DNA of 64,000 bases from positions 1 to 64,000 of the forward strand of contig NZ_BNBV01000001.1 of assembly GCF_014656135.1 (NCBI RefSeq), written 5' to 3'. Source of the DNA: Streptomyces thermodiastaticus. GTDB lineage: Bacteria > Actinomycetota > Actinomycetes > Streptomycetales > Streptomycetaceae. The notes beneath the pieces were generated by a model. It had not been told where the DNA came from, searched no databases, and saw only the letters and a program-made list of their open reading frames with translations. Within the stretch, counting starts at the first letter, position 1. Each line of letters opens with the position of its first letter. Below are positions 1 through 9,029 of this stretch, piece by piece. A program made the translations under genes and the position numbers.

Positions 1-162
1 CTGGACCTGAGCGCCTACGCCGGCCGCCATCCGGTCGAGCTGATCGGCGGGGTCCGCTTCCCCGCCATCGGTGAACTCCCTTATCTGCTGACGCTGGCGG
101 GACACGGCTTCTACTGGTTCCGGCTCACCGAAGTCGCATCCCGGGCCGGCCGGCGCGTCTGA
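1..162 (+). CDS. treS: Trehalose synthase (maltose alpha-D-glucosyltransferase), C-terminal end only
   Basis: The gene is cut by the left edge; only its last 53 codons and the TGA stop are present. The visible tail is a beta-rich segment ending GHGFYWFRL, the kind of closing strand seen in the C-terminal domain of GH13 trehalose synthases. TreS interconverts trehalose and maltose in the cytosol and so supplies maltose to Pep2. The call depends mainly on context: pep2 begins 32 bases downstream on the same strand and glgB follows, the treS-pep2-glgB order of GlgE-pathway operons. The catalytic domain is outside the window, so a glgE or other GH13 gene is possible but less likely. Confidence 0.75.
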   Translation: MDLSAYAGRHPVELIGGVRFPAIGELPYLLTLAGHGFYWFRLTEVASRAGRRV

Positions 163-194
163 CCACCCTGCGGCCGACGAAAGGAGGCGTGACC

Positions 195-1592
195 ATGCCG
201 AAGACCGCATCCCTCCAGCCGGGCACCCTGCACCACCCGGCCGGGCCCCTGGCCTCGCTCGGGACGCTGCTGCGCGAGTGGCTGCCCCGGCAGCGGTGGT
301 TCGCCGGCAAGGACCGGCCCGTCACCGATCTGCGGCTGCTGTCGATGACCGAGCTGTTCCCGGGCTGCCTGCATCTGCTGGTCCACGCCGACCACGCGGG
401 CGTCGCCGGCCATCACGGCGGTGTCCCCGCGCCGGCCGGCGCCTTCGCGCCGCCGGCCTCGGACTGCTACCAGCTGCTGCTGGGTGTGCGACGCGAGCCG
501 GTGCCGCGGCTGCACCGGGCGTTCATCGGCCGGCCCGAGGAGGGACCGCTGGCGGGCCTGGCGGTCTACGACGCGCTGTGCGATCCGCGGTCGGCGCGGC
601 TGCTGCTGGACCGGCTGCGCACCCCGGGAGCGGTGGGCCCGCTGCGGTTCGAGGCCGACCCGTCCGTGCCGATCCCGGGCGGTCTGGCACCGCGGCTGCT
701 GAACGCCGAGCAGTCCAACTCCTCGATCGTGTACGGCGACGCGTTCATCCTGAAGGTGTTCCGCCGGATCCAGCCGGGCGTCAACCCGGACCTGGAGGTG
801 CCCTGGGCGCTGGCCCGGCAGGGCTGCAGCCGGGTGCCCGCACCCGTGGCCTGGCTGCGCACCGCCGAGCCGGAGGAGGCGACGCTCGGCGTGCTGCAGC
901 CGTTCCTGCCGGACGCGGCCGACGGCTGGACGCTGGCGCTCAGGGCGCTGGCCGCCGGAGACGACTTCACCGCCCAGGCGCACCAGCTGGGGCAGGCCAC
1001 GGCCGAGGTGCATCTGGCGCTGGCCGACGCCTTCCCCACCGGCAGGCACCGGCAGACCGCGCGGACGGCGGCGGCGATGACCGAGCGGCTGGAGGCGGCC
1101 GCCCAGAGCGTGGCGGCGCTGCGCCCGTACGCCGCCCGGCTGCGCACCGCGTTCGCCGCGCTGGTCAGCTGCGACGCCGGTCCGCCCGCCCAGCGCATCC
1201 ACGGCGATCTGCACCTGGGCCAGGTGCTGCGGGCCGGGCGCGAGTGGTTCGTGATCGATTTCGAGGGCGAGCCGTCCCGTCCGCTCGCCGAGCGGCGCCT
1301 GGCCGAGTCCCCGGTGCGGGACGTGGCGGGCATGCTGCGCTCCTTCGACTACGCCGCCCGGCAGCGCCGTCCCTGGCGCCCGGAGTGGGCGCGCCGCTGC
1401 CGGGAGGCGTACTGCGCCGGGTACGCCTCCCGGGCCGGCTGGGACCCCCGTAAGAAACACGCCCACGCCCTGCTGCGGGCCTACGAGACGGACCGTGCCG
1501 TGTACGAAGTGCTGTACGAGGCCCGGCACCGGCCCGACTGGCTCGCCGTACCGATGGCGGCGATCGAACGTCTCGCCGTGAGAGGAGGCTGA
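195..1592 (+). CDS. pep2: Maltokinase Pep2/Mak1
   Basis: Phosphorylates maltose with ATP to maltose 1-phosphate, the donor GlgE uses to extend alpha-glucans; cytosolic. The 465-residue protein has an N-terminal cap region followed by an aminoglycoside-phosphotransferase-like core with HGDLHLGQ from His336 (catalytic base Asp338) and DFEGE from Asp355 (metal ligand). Length is normal for the family. ATG 195 is chosen because AAGGAGG ends 7 bases before it; the in-frame GTG at 189 is too close to that site. It follows treS and is separated from glgB by only 4 bases, so the three are probably one transcript. Function is by family and operon. Confidence 0.92.
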   Translation: MPKTASLQPGTLHHPAGPLASLGTLLREWLPRQRWFAGKDRPVTDLRLLSMTELFPGCLHLLVHADHAGVAGHHGGVPAPAGAFAPPASDCYQLLLGVRREPVPRLHRAFIGRPEEGPLAGLAVYDALCDPRSARLLLDRLRTPGAVGPLRFEADPSVPIPGGLAPRLLNAEQSNSSIVYGDAFILKVFRRIQPGVNPDLEVPWALARQGCSRVPAPVAWLRTAEPEEATLGVLQPFLPDAADGWTLALRALAAGDDFTAQAHQLGQATAEVHLALADAFPTGRHRQTARTAAAMTERLEAAAQSVAALRPYAARLRTAFAALVSCDAGPPAQRIHGDLHLGQVLRAGREWFVIDFEGEPSRPLAERRLAESPVRDVAGMLRSFDYAARQRRPWRPEWARRCREAYCAGYASRAGWDPRKKHAHALLRAYETDRAVYEVLYEARHRPDWLAVPMAAIERLAVRGG

Positions 1593-1596
1593 ACCG

Positions 1597-3819
1597 GTGG
1601 CACTGCGCGACACGTCACTTCCCGAGCCGTCCGGACCCGTCCCGCCCGCGACGGCGATCGCCCGGCCGGCACCGCCCCTGGACGACTCCGACCGTGAGCG
1701 TCTGCTCGGCGGCTCCCACCACGATCCGCACGCGCTGCTCGGCGCCCATCCGGTGCCCGGCGGGATCGCCGTGCGGGCGCTGCGCCCGTTCGCCGACGCG
1801 GTGAGCGTGGTGGTCGACGGTGAGCGGATCTTGATGGTCTCCGAGGGCGGCGGCCTGTTCTCGGCGCTGCTGCCGCTGCCCGAGATCCCCGCGTACACGC
1901 TGGTGGTGGCCTATGGACCGGACGAGTACGAGGTCCACGACCCCTACCGGTTCCTGCCGGCGCTCGGCGATTTCGATCTGCATCTGATCCGGGAGGGCCG
2001 GCACGAGCAGCTGTGGAAGGCGCTGGGCGCCGAGCCGATGGTGCATCAGGGGGTGGCGGGCACCCGGTTCACGGTGTGGGCGCCCAACGCCCGCGGGGTG
2101 CGGGTCGCCGGGGACTTCTGCCACTGGGACGGCACCGCGTTCCCGATGCGCTCGCTGGGCGCGAGCGGGGTGTGGGAGCTGTTCCTGCCGGGCATCGGCG
2201 AGGGCACCCGGTACAAGTTCGAGATCACCTCCCGGTACGGCCACCGGTTCCTGAAGGCCGACCCGATGGCACGGCGCACCGAGGTGCCGCCGGCCACGGC
2301 GTCCGTGGTGACCGCCTCGCACTACGTGTGGCACGACGACGCGTGGATGGCGCACCGCGGGGACACCCCCGTGCACGAGGCGCCGTTCTCGGTGTACGAG
2401 GTGCACCTGCCGTCCTGGCGGCCCGGCCTGTCGTACCGGGAGCTGGCCGAGCAGCTGCCCGCCTACGTCAAGGATCTCGGCTTCACCCATGTGGAGCTGA
2501 TGCCGGTCGCCGAGCATCCCTTCGGCGGCTCCTGGGGCTACCAGGTCACCTCCTACTACGCACCCACCGCACGCCTGGGCACACCCGACGACTTCCGCTA
2601 CTTCGTGGACCGCTGCCACCAGGCCGGCATCGGCGTGATCATGGACTGGGTGCCGGCGCACTTCCCGAAGGACGACTGGGCGCTGGCCCGTTTCGACGGG
2701 GACCCGCTGTACGAGCCCGGCGACGCCCGGCGCGCCGAGCACCCGGACTGGGGGACGTACGAGTTCGACTACGCCCGCACCGAGGTGCGCAACTTCCTGG
2801 TCGCCAACGCCGTGTACTGGTGCGAGGAGTTCCACATCGACGGGCTGCGCGTGGACGCCGTGGCCTCCATGCTCTACCTGGACTACTCCCGCGAGCCGGG
2901 CCGGTGGACGCCGAACGTGTACGGCGGGCGGGAGGATCTGGCCGCGGTGGCGTTCCTGCAGGAGATGAACGCCACCGTCTACCGCCGGGCGCCCGGGGTG
3001 GTGACCGTCGCCGAGGAGTCCACCGCCTGGGGCGGGGTGACCGCGCCGACCGACTGGGGCGGGCTGGGTTTCGGGCTGAAGTGGAACATGGGCTGGATGC
3101 ACGACTCGCTGCAGTACATGGGCAAGGATCCGGTCCACCGCAAGTACCACCATCACGAGATGACCTTCGCGATGGTGTACGCCTACAGCGAGAACTATGT
3201 GCTGCCGATCTCGCACGACGAGGTGGTGCACGGCAAGCAGGCGCTGGTGTCGAAGATGCCGGGCGACTGGTGGCAGCGGCGCGCCAACCTGCGGGCCTAC
3301 CTGGGCTTCATGTGGGCCCACCCGGGCAAGCAGCTGCTGTTCATGGGGCAGGAGTTCGCGCAGGGCGGGGAGTTCTTCGAGGAGCACGGCCCGGAGTGGT
3401 GGCTGCTGGACGAGGGCTGGTGCGCGGCCGGCGACCACCGGGGCGTGCGGGATCTGGTGCGGGACCTGAACCGGGTGTACCGGGCCACGCCGGCGCTGTG
3501 GCAGTGCGACACGCGCCCGGAGGGTTTCCGGTGGGTGGCCGTGGACGCCGCCGACGACAACGTGTTCGCCTTCCTGCGCCACGACGCCCAGGGCGCCCCG
3601 CTGCTGGCCGTGTCGAACTTCTCCCCCGTCGTCCGCCACGACTACCGGCTGCACGTGTCTCACGACGTCACCGTCTGGCACGAGGTTCTCAACACCGACG
3701 ACGGGCGCTACGGCGGCAGCGGCGTCGGCAACACGGATCCGGTCAAAGTCGAGGACGGCCAGGTCCGTCTCATGCTGCCGCCTCTGGCCACCGTCTGGCT
3801 GATGCCGGACCCTGTCTGA
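1597..3819 (+). CDS. glgB: 1,4-alpha-glucan branching enzyme
   Basis: Cuts alpha-1,4 glucan chains and rejoins them by alpha-1,6 bonds, finishing glycogen-like polymer made from maltose 1-phosphate. The 740 residues hold an N-terminal extension, a CBM48/N2 module, a GH13 barrel and a C-terminal all-beta domain. All four GH13 motifs are seen: [17 protein letters not shown] with nucleophile Asp420, VAEES with acid/base Glu473, and [10 protein letters not shown] with His540-Asp541. Start GTG 1597 has AGAGGAGG 8 bases upstream, inside the end of pep2, which suggests translational coupling. Full length, no sign of damage. Function is certain at the family level. Confidence 0.96.
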   Translation: MALRDTSLPEPSGPVPPATAIARPAPPLDDSDRERLLGGSHHDPHALLGAHPVPGGIAVRALRPFADAVSVVVDGERILMVSEGGGLFSALLPLPEIPAYTLVVAYGPDEYEVHDPYRFLPALGDFDLHLIREGRHEQLWKALGAEPMVHQGVAGTRFTVWAPNARGVRVAGDFCHWDGTAFPMRSLGASGVWELFLPGIGEGTRYKFEITSRYGHRFLKADPMARRTEVPPATASVVTASHYVWHDDAWMAHRGDTPVHEAPFSVYEVHLPSWRPGLSYRELAEQLPAYVKDLGFTHVELMPVAEHPFGGSWGYQVTSYYAPTARLGTPDDFRYFVDRCHQAGIGVIMDWVPAHFPKDDWALARFDGDPLYEPGDARRAEHPDWGTYEFDYARTEVRNFLVANAVYWCEEFHIDGLRVDAVASMLYLDYSREPGRWTPNVYGGREDLAAVAFLQEMNATVYRRAPGVVTVAEESTAWGGVTAPTDWGGLGFGLKWNMGWMHDSLQYMGKDPVHRKYHHHEMTFAMVYAYSENYVLPISHDEVVHGKQALVSKMPGDWWQRRANLRAYLGFMWAHPGKQLLFMGQEFAQGGEFFEEHGPEWWLLDEGWCAAGDHRGVRDLVRDLNRVYRATPALWQCDTRPEGFRWVAVDAADDNVFAFLRHDAQGAPLLAVSNFSPVVRHDYRLHVSHDVTVWHEVLNTDDGRYGGSGVGNTDPVKVEDGQVRLMLPPLATVWLMPDPV

Positions 3820-3885
3820 GCGTCCCCGGTACGGGCCGAAAACGGACACACCCGGAACATGCCGAGGTGTCCGGCGACCGTCTGT

Positions 3886-3915
3886 GGGCAGCCTGGTCGT
3901 ACGACCCGGCTGCCC
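3886..3915 (+). terminator. Inverted repeat between glgB and ybdK
   Basis: Arms GGGCAGCC and GGCTGCCC (8 bp, perfect) enclose GGTCGTACGACC, itself palindromic, so the RNA can form one long hairpin. It lies about 65 bases after the glgB stop and 39 before the next start. No U-run follows. Transcription terminator or attenuator is an inference. Confidence 0.4.
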
Positions 3916-3954
3916 GGCCGGTGTCGCGGCGCGGAGACGGAAAGGGCGGCGAAG

Positions 3955-5043
3955 GTGCGGACCGTCGGTGTGGAGGAGGAGCTTCTCCTGGTCGACCCGG
4001 ACACCGGTGAGCCCCAGGCGCAGTCGGCGGCGGTACTGGCGCTCGCCGAGGCGGACGACGCGCACCGGGGCCTGTTCGAGAAAGAGCTGTTCGGGCAGAT
4101 GCTGGAGTTCGCCACGCATCCCCAGACGGACATGGCCGAACTCGGTGCGGAGATCGTGCGCTGCCGCAAGGAGGCGGCCCGGCTCGCCGAGGAGAGCGGC
4201 TGCACGGTGGCGGCGCTGGCCACCTCACCGCTGCCGGTCAGCCCCACGGTCAACGTCAACCACCGCTATCAGTGGCTGGCCGAGCAGTACGGCATCTCCA
4301 CCCGGGAGGAGCTGGTGTGCGGCTGCCACGTCCATGTGTCGGTGGAGTCGGACGAGGAGGGCACCGCGGTCGTGGACCGCATCCGGCCCTGGCTGCCGGT
4401 TCTGCTGGCGATCAGCGCCAACTCCCCGTTCTGGCAGGGCGACGACACCGGCTACCACAGCTACCGCAGCCAGGTGTGGGACCGCTGGCCGTCGGCCGGC
4501 CCGACCGAGCTGTTCGGCTCGGCGGAGCGGTACCACCGGCGGGTGGCGGACATGGTCGCCACCGGGGTGATCCTCGACGCGAAGATGGCGTACTTCGACG
4601 CCCGGCTGTCGGAGCAGTATCCGACGGTGGAGATACGGGTCGCCGATGTGTGCCTGCACGCGGAGACCGCCCAGCTGCTGGCGACGCTGGTCCGTGGCCT
4701 GGTGGAGACCGCGGCGCGGGAGTGGCGGGCAGGCGTGGAGCCGGTGAACCACAGTGTGAGCATGCTGCGGCTGGCCACCTGGCGGGCCGCCCGGACCGGT
4801 CCGGAGGGGGAACTGCTCCATCCGGTGACCATGCGGCCGGTGCCCGCCGACGTGGTGGTGCGGGAGCTGGTCGAGCACATCGCCGAGGCGCTGAGCGCCA
4901 CCGGTGATCTGCGGCCCGTCCTGGACGCGCTCGCGGAGCTGCGGCGGCGTGGAACCGGGGCCCAGGTGCAGCGGGCGTTGCTGGAGCAACGGGGAAACCT
5001 GCGGGACGTCGTCACCGCCTGTGTGCGGCACACCCAGGGGTGA
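3955..5043 (+). CDS. YbdK-type carboxylate-amine ligase (glutamate-cysteine ligase 2 family)
   Basis: ATP-dependent ligase of the glutamine-synthetase-like superfamily; members have weak gamma-glutamyl-cysteine ligase activity and the natural substrate is often unknown. The 362-residue protein opens with the family signature VGVEEELLLVD at residues 4-14 and carries CGCHVHVS near residues 122-129, the metal/ATP-binding part. Start GTG 3955 is preferred because the family begins just before VGVEEE and GGAAAGG lies about 10 bases upstream; the frame is open to 3859 but that extension is not like the family. Same direction as glgB but 135 bases away, so operon membership is uncertain. Streptomyces make mycothiol, not glutathione, so a true glutathione role is unlikely. 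Confidence 0.85.
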   Translation: MRTVGVEEELLLVDPDTGEPQAQSAAVLALAEADDAHRGLFEKELFGQMLEFATHPQTDMAELGAEIVRCRKEAARLAEESGCTVAALATSPLPVSPTVNVNHRYQWLAEQYGISTREELVCGCHVHVSVESDEEGTAVVDRIRPWLPVLLAISANSPFWQGDDTGYHSYRSQVWDRWPSAGPTELFGSAERYHRRVADMVATGVILDAKMAYFDARLSEQYPTVEIRVADVCLHAETAQLLATLVRGLVETAAREWRAGVEPVNHSVSMLRLATWRAARTGPEGELLHPVTMRPVPADVVVRELVEHIAEALSATGDLRPVLDALAELRRRGTGAQVQRALLEQRGNLRDVVTACVRHTQG

Positions 5044-5051
5044 GCGACCGG

Positions 5052-5285
5052 TCACAGGATCAGGCCCAGGGCGTAGGCGAGGAACCCGGCGGCGACCACG
5101 AGCACCAGGACAAGGATGACGATCAAGGGGGCCTGGGCCCAGCCCCGGGCCGTGGCCTCCGGCTCGCGGGGCCCGGCCTGGGGCATGCTGCTCTCCGCCG
5201 GCGGTGTCTCGCCGGGCGGCACCCCGCCCCCGGGTTCCAGGCCGGGGGTCCGATCGGGTTCGGGATCCGGATTGACGTACTTCAT
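5052..5285 (-). CDS. Small membrane protein, DUF6480-like
   Basis: A 77-residue protein: a Pro/Gly/Glu-rich N-terminal half (DPEPDRTPGLEPGGG, then PPGETPPAESS) and a single strong transmembrane segment over about residues 52-77 made of Leu, Val, Ile and Ala. The same two-part layout is seen in DUF6480 proteins common in Streptomyces; no function is known for them. The protein probably sits in the cell membrane with the proline-rich part in the cytosol, judging from charge. It converges on the ligase gene and ends 8 bases from it, so the two transcripts have no room for a terminator between them. Confidence 0.75.
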   Translation of the reverse strand: MKYVNPDPEPDRTPGLEPGGGVPPGETPPAESSMPQAGPREPEATARGWAQAPLIVILVLVLVVAAGFLAYALGLIL

Positions 5286-5494
5286 GACTGCCGTGTTCCC
5301 CGAACGGCCCGCCTCAGAGAACGGACTCGTTGCCCTGCGTCCCCCGTGTGCGCCGTGTTCCGGCCCCGGGGCGGCGACGGGGCCGTGGCGCGGGCGGGCG
5401 AAGCGTAGGCTGCCTGGCCACGGGAACTAGTCAGGGGTACGGAGGGCGGACGAGAGGACGCCCCGCCCGACTCCCGCCGGGCCGGGAAGGCAAC

Positions 5495-5929
5495 ATGGCA
5501 CGCGAGCCGCATGGGGACGACACACTGGCTACCGACGGCATTCCCAGCCGCACCGAGCACTTCGCGGGCGAGCTGCACCATGTGACAGGTGCGCGGCTGG
5601 CCACGGAGGAGTTTCTGGACGACCTCGCGCGGCGGTGTCTGCCCGCGACGCCCGAGCACTGGGACGACATCCTGCTGGTGGTCACCGAACTGGCCGCGAA
5701 CGCCGTGCAGTACGCGCCGGGCCCGTTCGTGCTGCGGCTGCGCCGGACGTTCGACGGGGTGCATGTGACCCTCAGCGACACCAGCAGGACGCCGCCGGCA
5801 CCGCGCCCGTTCCGGCCCAGCAGCGGTGGCGGCGGGATCGGCTGGCATCTGATCCACACCCTGTCCGACCAGGTCAGCGTCGTGGTGAACGAGCACGGCA
5901 AGGACATCCACGTGTTCCTGCCCTGGTGA
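5495..5929 (+). CDS. Anti-sigma regulatory ATP-binding protein (RsbW/HATPase_c_2)
   Basis: A 144-residue GHKL ATPase of the anti-sigma kinase type, which binds a sigma factor or phosphorylates a STAS partner in partner-switching control. The N-box is ELAANAVQYA with Asn69, and the G-box is the glycine run GGGGIGWHLIH near residues 109-119. ATG 5495 follows GGGAAGG; the open frame reaches further upstream but without family similarity. A STAS protein and a SpoIIE-type phosphatase follow on the same strand, so this is likely the kinase of a complete switching module. Its sigma target cannot be read from sequence; the SigB-type sigma factor 8 kb away is a candidate only. Confidence 0.85.
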   Translation: MAREPHGDDTLATDGIPSRTEHFAGELHHVTGARLATEEFLDDLARRCLPATPEHWDDILLVVTELAANAVQYAPGPFVLRLRRTFDGVHVTLSDTSRTPPAPRPFRPSSGGGGIGWHLIHTLSDQVSVVVNEHGKDIHVFLPW

Positions 5930-6031
5930 GCCGGCCGGTCCGGGGCTCGCGGCCGCGGGACGCGGCCTCGCATGAGCGTCCGGCCCGGGGGCAGACGGGC
6001 AGACCCACGCAAGCACCCGTTGGAGGTACCT

Positions 6032-6490
6032 GTGCCCCTTGCCCGGAATCCGCTGTCCGTGGAGGTCACCCTGCCGCGGGACGACGTCGCCCTGATCACG
6101 GTGGGGGGCTGCCTGGACGCCGGCACCGCCATGGAGCTGCAGGCCCACCTGGCCAACCAGCTCCACCACGGCCGGCGGCACTTCCTGCTGGACCTGGCCG
6201 GTGTGCCGTTCATGGACTCCTCGGGCATGAACGTCGTCCTCCGCACCTACCACGAGGTGCGTGAGCTGCCCGGCAGCGTCCACATCATCGCACCCGCCCC
6301 GGCCGTGCGACGGATCCTCGACCTGACGGGTGTCAGCATCACGGTGCCCGTCTCCGGAAGCGTCGAGGCGGCGCTGGCGTCGGTCGACGACGCCTCCGCG
6401 GGCGGCGGGACGACCGGCACCCGGGACGGGCAGGACACCGGCGGGCCGGAAGGCCCGGCACCGCAGGCTCCGGCGCGGCGGTGGCCCTGA
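6032..6490 (+). CDS. STAS-domain anti-sigma factor antagonist
   Basis: An anti-anti-sigma protein of about 152 residues. The STAS fold is indicated by VTLPRDDVALITVGGCLDA and the phosphorylation loop DSSG at residues 62-65, where Ser64 corresponds to the serine modified in SpoIIAA/RsbV. When unphosphorylated such proteins trap the anti-sigma ATPase and free the sigma factor. Start GTG 6032 has GGAGG 5 bases upstream; an earlier ATG at 5972 lacks a good site. The last 35 residues are a Gly/Pro/Arg-rich tail beyond the domain. It lies 102 bases after the anti-sigma ATPase and before the phosphatase that could reactivate it. Confidence 0.87.
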   Translation: MPLARNPLSVEVTLPRDDVALITVGGCLDAGTAMELQAHLANQLHHGRRHFLLDLAGVPFMDSSGMNVVLRTYHEVRELPGSVHIIAPAPAVRRILDLTGVSITVPVSGSVEAALASVDDASAGGGTTGTRDGQDTGGPEGPAPQAPARRWP

Positions 6491-6701
6491 GCCGCCACCG
6501 GCGGTCTCCGGGTCCGGTCGCGCGGACTCAAGGCGCCGGGCGGGGCTACCCCTTCCGGCGAAGGCGCACGCGAGTCCCGGCGAAGGCGATGCCGAACGGT
6601 CGGCACCCGCTCGGTGGACGGGGTACCGTCGAAGAATCCCAGCTCGGGCACGGGGTCACAGGTCCACGAACGACGTCGTGCGCGCAGCGGAAGGAGGCCC
6701 G
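6491..6701. other. Gap between the STAS gene and the small upstream frame
   Basis: About 210 bases with no convincing gene. It contains GGGTAC at 6621-6626, like the -10 of SigB-type promoters, but no GNNT element at 14-16 bases upstream, so I do not call a promoter. Confidence 0.4.
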
Positions 6702-6983
6702 ATGCCGCGGGTGCTGCCGGTCGTGACACGCGACGCCACGCAGGAGCACGACGCACAGGCCGCGCCCCCGGAGGCGGCCGCCTGTGTCGTAGCGCGGCGC
6801 AGCGGCAGGCCACCACCCGTGCGCGGCACGGCCGCCGGCTCCGCCCTCCTTTCTCGCGGGACGCCGGCCGGCCCGGCACAGGCGGCCGTGACGGCCGTCC
6901 GGGCGTGTGGCGGCCCCGCCCGCCGTGCGCGGGACGACACCGTGGTGGGCGAGCCCGCCCCGGGAGGACCGGAGGAGCGATGA
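6702..6983 (+). CDS. Small hypothetical protein, doubtful
   Basis: A 93-residue reading frame supported by AAGGAGG 5 bases before ATG 6702 and by an ATGA overlap with the phosphatase start at 6980, both signs of translational coupling. Against it, the product is a low-complexity Ala/Arg/Pro protein with no recognisable domain, and G+C at third positions is about 85 %, lower than the genes around it. It could be a short leader gene that delivers ribosomes to the phosphatase start, a decayed gene or chance. Confidence 0.35.
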   Translation: MPRVLPVVTRDATQEHDAQAAPPEAAACVVARRSGRPPPVRGTAAGSALLSRGTPAGPAQAAVTAVRACGGPARRARDDTVVGEPAPGGPEER

Positions 6984-8743
6984 CCCCCCACAGTCTGCGG
7001 ATCGCCACCGTCACCGACGCGGCGCGTGCCCGGATCGCCGTCGCGCGGCTGGCGGCCGCGTGCGGGGTGCCGGCCCTGGAGCGCACCCGGCTGGTCACCG
7101 CGCTCAGCACCCGGCTGCGGGAGTGCCTGGCCGGGGGCGGCACCTGTGTGGTGAGCTGCCGGGTCACCACCCGCGACGGCGAGCCGGTCCTGCGGGTCGC
7201 GGTGGCACCGGCGCACGAGACCGGCGCCGCCGGCGAGCCCGCCTGGCAGACTGAGGTGGCCTGCCCCGAGCCCGTCGGCCCCGAGGGCGGTGACGTGCCG
7301 GCCGACGCGTCGCTGCTGGCGGAGGCGCTGCTCGGGGCGGACGAGGACACCGCCTCGGTGCTGCGCGAGCTGGCCGGGCACCAGGAGCTGGTCGCCGTCC
7401 AGCGGGAGCGGATGCACCGGAGCGATCAGGGTGTGCTGTCGCTGCAGGACGAGCTGGACGCCGCCCGGCGCGAGCTGCGCGAGGCGTCGGCCGCCACGCG
7501 TGCCGCGCGCACGGAGGCGGAGAACGCCCGGCGCAGGCTGACGTTCGTGGCCGACGCCAGTGCGGTGCTGACCGCCTCGCTCGACCAGGACGAGATCGTG
7601 CGGCAGCTGCCGGAGCTGCTGGTGCCGCGGTACGCGAGCAAGGTCGACGTCTGGCTGTTCGACCAGGACGACCGGCACGGGGCGGCCCCGCATCCGGCTG
7701 CCGCCGTGGTCGCCGCCCGCACCGGGCGCCCGCAGTACGCCGCCGACCACCCCGGCAACCTGCCAGGGGTGGACGACCAGCCGCCGTCGGCGCTGATGCC
7801 GACGTCGCCGCTGCTGTGCCTCCCGCTGCCCACCCGGCGGGCACCGCTGGGCGTGCTGACGCTGTATCCGCCCGAGCAGCGCTGGAGCCCCGACGACGCG
7901 GTGATGCTGGTCGAGCTCGCCCGGTGGGCCAGCACCGCGATCGACAACGCGCACCGCTTCGAGCGCAACCGGGACATCGCCGAGACGCTGCAGCGAGCCC
8001 TGCTGACCGACCTGCCCACCACCACTGCGGGGATGTCGCTGGCCGCGCGGTACCTGCCGGCCACCCATGGGCTGAACATCGGCGGGGACTGGTACGACGC
8101 CTTCCGGCAGCCGGACGGCGGCCTGGTTGCGGTGGTCGGCGACGTCACCGGTCACGGGCTGCACGCGGCGGTGATGATGAGCCAGCTGCGCACCGCGCTG
8201 CGGGCCTACGCCGTGGACGGCAGCAGCCCGGGGCAGGTGCTGACCCGGCTGCATCTGTTCCTGGACGATCTGCAGCCCGATCTGTACGCCACCGCGGTCA
8301 TCGCCCGGTTCCGTCCCGGCGATCCCACGTTCACCTGGGCCACCGCGGGCCATCCGCCGCCCGTGCTGCGCACCGGTGACGGGCAGGTGAAGGTCCTCGA
8401 CGCCGAACCGGGCGCCATGCTGGGGATTCCGCTGGAGCAGGAGATCGGCGACCACACGCTGCCGCTGACCGGCGGCTCGACGCTGGCGCTGTACACCGAC
8501 GGTCTGGTGGAGCGGCGTGCGCGGGGCATCGACCAGGGCATCGAGCGTCTGGCGGTGGCGCTGGGCACGTTCCGTCCGGCCGAGCTGGACGCGGACCTGG
8601 ACGGGTCGGCGGACCGCATCCTGGTGCCGCTGCTCAGCGACTCCGAACGTGATGACGACGCGTGTCTGCTGCTGTGCCATCTGCACGGCGAGGGGCCCGG
8701 CCCCGGGCGCGGCGGCCGGGCGGTCCGTGCGCACATGACGTGA
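6980..8743 (+). CDS. SpoIIE-family PP2C phosphatase with GAF domain
   Basis: A 587-residue protein serine phosphatase that would dephosphorylate a STAS antagonist. Order of parts: residues 1-90 resemble the first half of an anti-sigma ATPase (TALSTRLRECLAGGG in place of a normal N-box), then about 130-185 a charged coiled coil, about 190-330 a GAF sensor domain, then PP2C with GGDWYDAF near 368, GDVTGHG near 387 and DDACLLL near 558 giving the metal-binding aspartates. ATG 6980 has GGAGGAG just upstream and overlaps the stop of the small frame before it. With the ATPase and STAS genes it completes a partner-switching module; the GAF ligand is unknown. Confidence 0.9.
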   Translation: MTPHSLRIATVTDAARARIAVARLAAACGVPALERTRLVTALSTRLRECLAGGGTCVVSCRVTTRDGEPVLRVAVAPAHETGAAGEPAWQTEVACPEPVGPEGGDVPADASLLAEALLGADEDTASVLRELAGHQELVAVQRERMHRSDQGVLSLQDELDAARRELREASAATRAARTEAENARRRLTFVADASAVLTASLDQDEIVRQLPELLVPRYASKVDVWLFDQDDRHGAAPHPAAAVVAARTGRPQYAADHPGNLPGVDDQPPSALMPTSPLLCLPLPTRRAPLGVLTLYPPEQRWSPDDAVMLVELARWASTAIDNAHRFERNRDIAETLQRALLTDLPTTTAGMSLAARYLPATHGLNIGGDWYDAFRQPDGGLVAVVGDVTGHGLHAAVMMSQLRTALRAYAVDGSSPGQVLTRLHLFLDDLQPDLYATAVIARFRPGDPTFTWATAGHPPPVLRTGDGQVKVLDAEPGAMLGIPLEQEIGDHTLPLTGGSTLALYTDGLVERRARGIDQGIERLAVALGTFRPAELDADLDGSADRILVPLLSDSERDDDACLLLCHLHGEGPGPGRGGRAVRAHMT

Positions 8744-9029
8744 GAAGCGGGAACCCGCCAAGCCGCGGACCATGCCGTCGGTGACGCACGGTGACACCGG
8801 CCCGGTCGTATGCGGTGCGCGGACGGCCGCAGGCGGGCATGGTGGTGTTCGACGCGTGTGTGTCCGCGCGCGTGCCCGGCCGGTGCGCCGGACGCCGCCC
8901 GTCCTCGCCGGGCGGCGGTGGTCCGGTCGGCGGCGGGTACGGCGGGGGGACGGGATGCGATGCGGCGATCCGGGGCAGACGCAGGGCGTCGAGGCAGGCC
9001 GCCGTCAGCCGCAGAAGGGAAGAAGCACC

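Noticed and set aside
111..1898. Long antisense frame over pep2
   Set aside because: Same cause; no ribosome site and no similarity to any family.
1615..4119. Very long open frame antisense to glgB (834 codons)
   Set aside because: Shadow frame produced by high G+C at third positions of glgB; product is Arg/His/Gly-rich low complexity with no domain.
5435..5440. GGGTAC in TCAGGGGTACG before the first anti-sigma ATPase, as a SigB-type -10
   Set aside because: No GNNT element lies 14-16 bases upstream. The same TCAGGGGTACG occurs before alkB (21328-21336), also without a -35.
6621..6626. GGGTAC before the phosphatase gene as a stress promoter
   Set aside because: No T at the required -35 positions.
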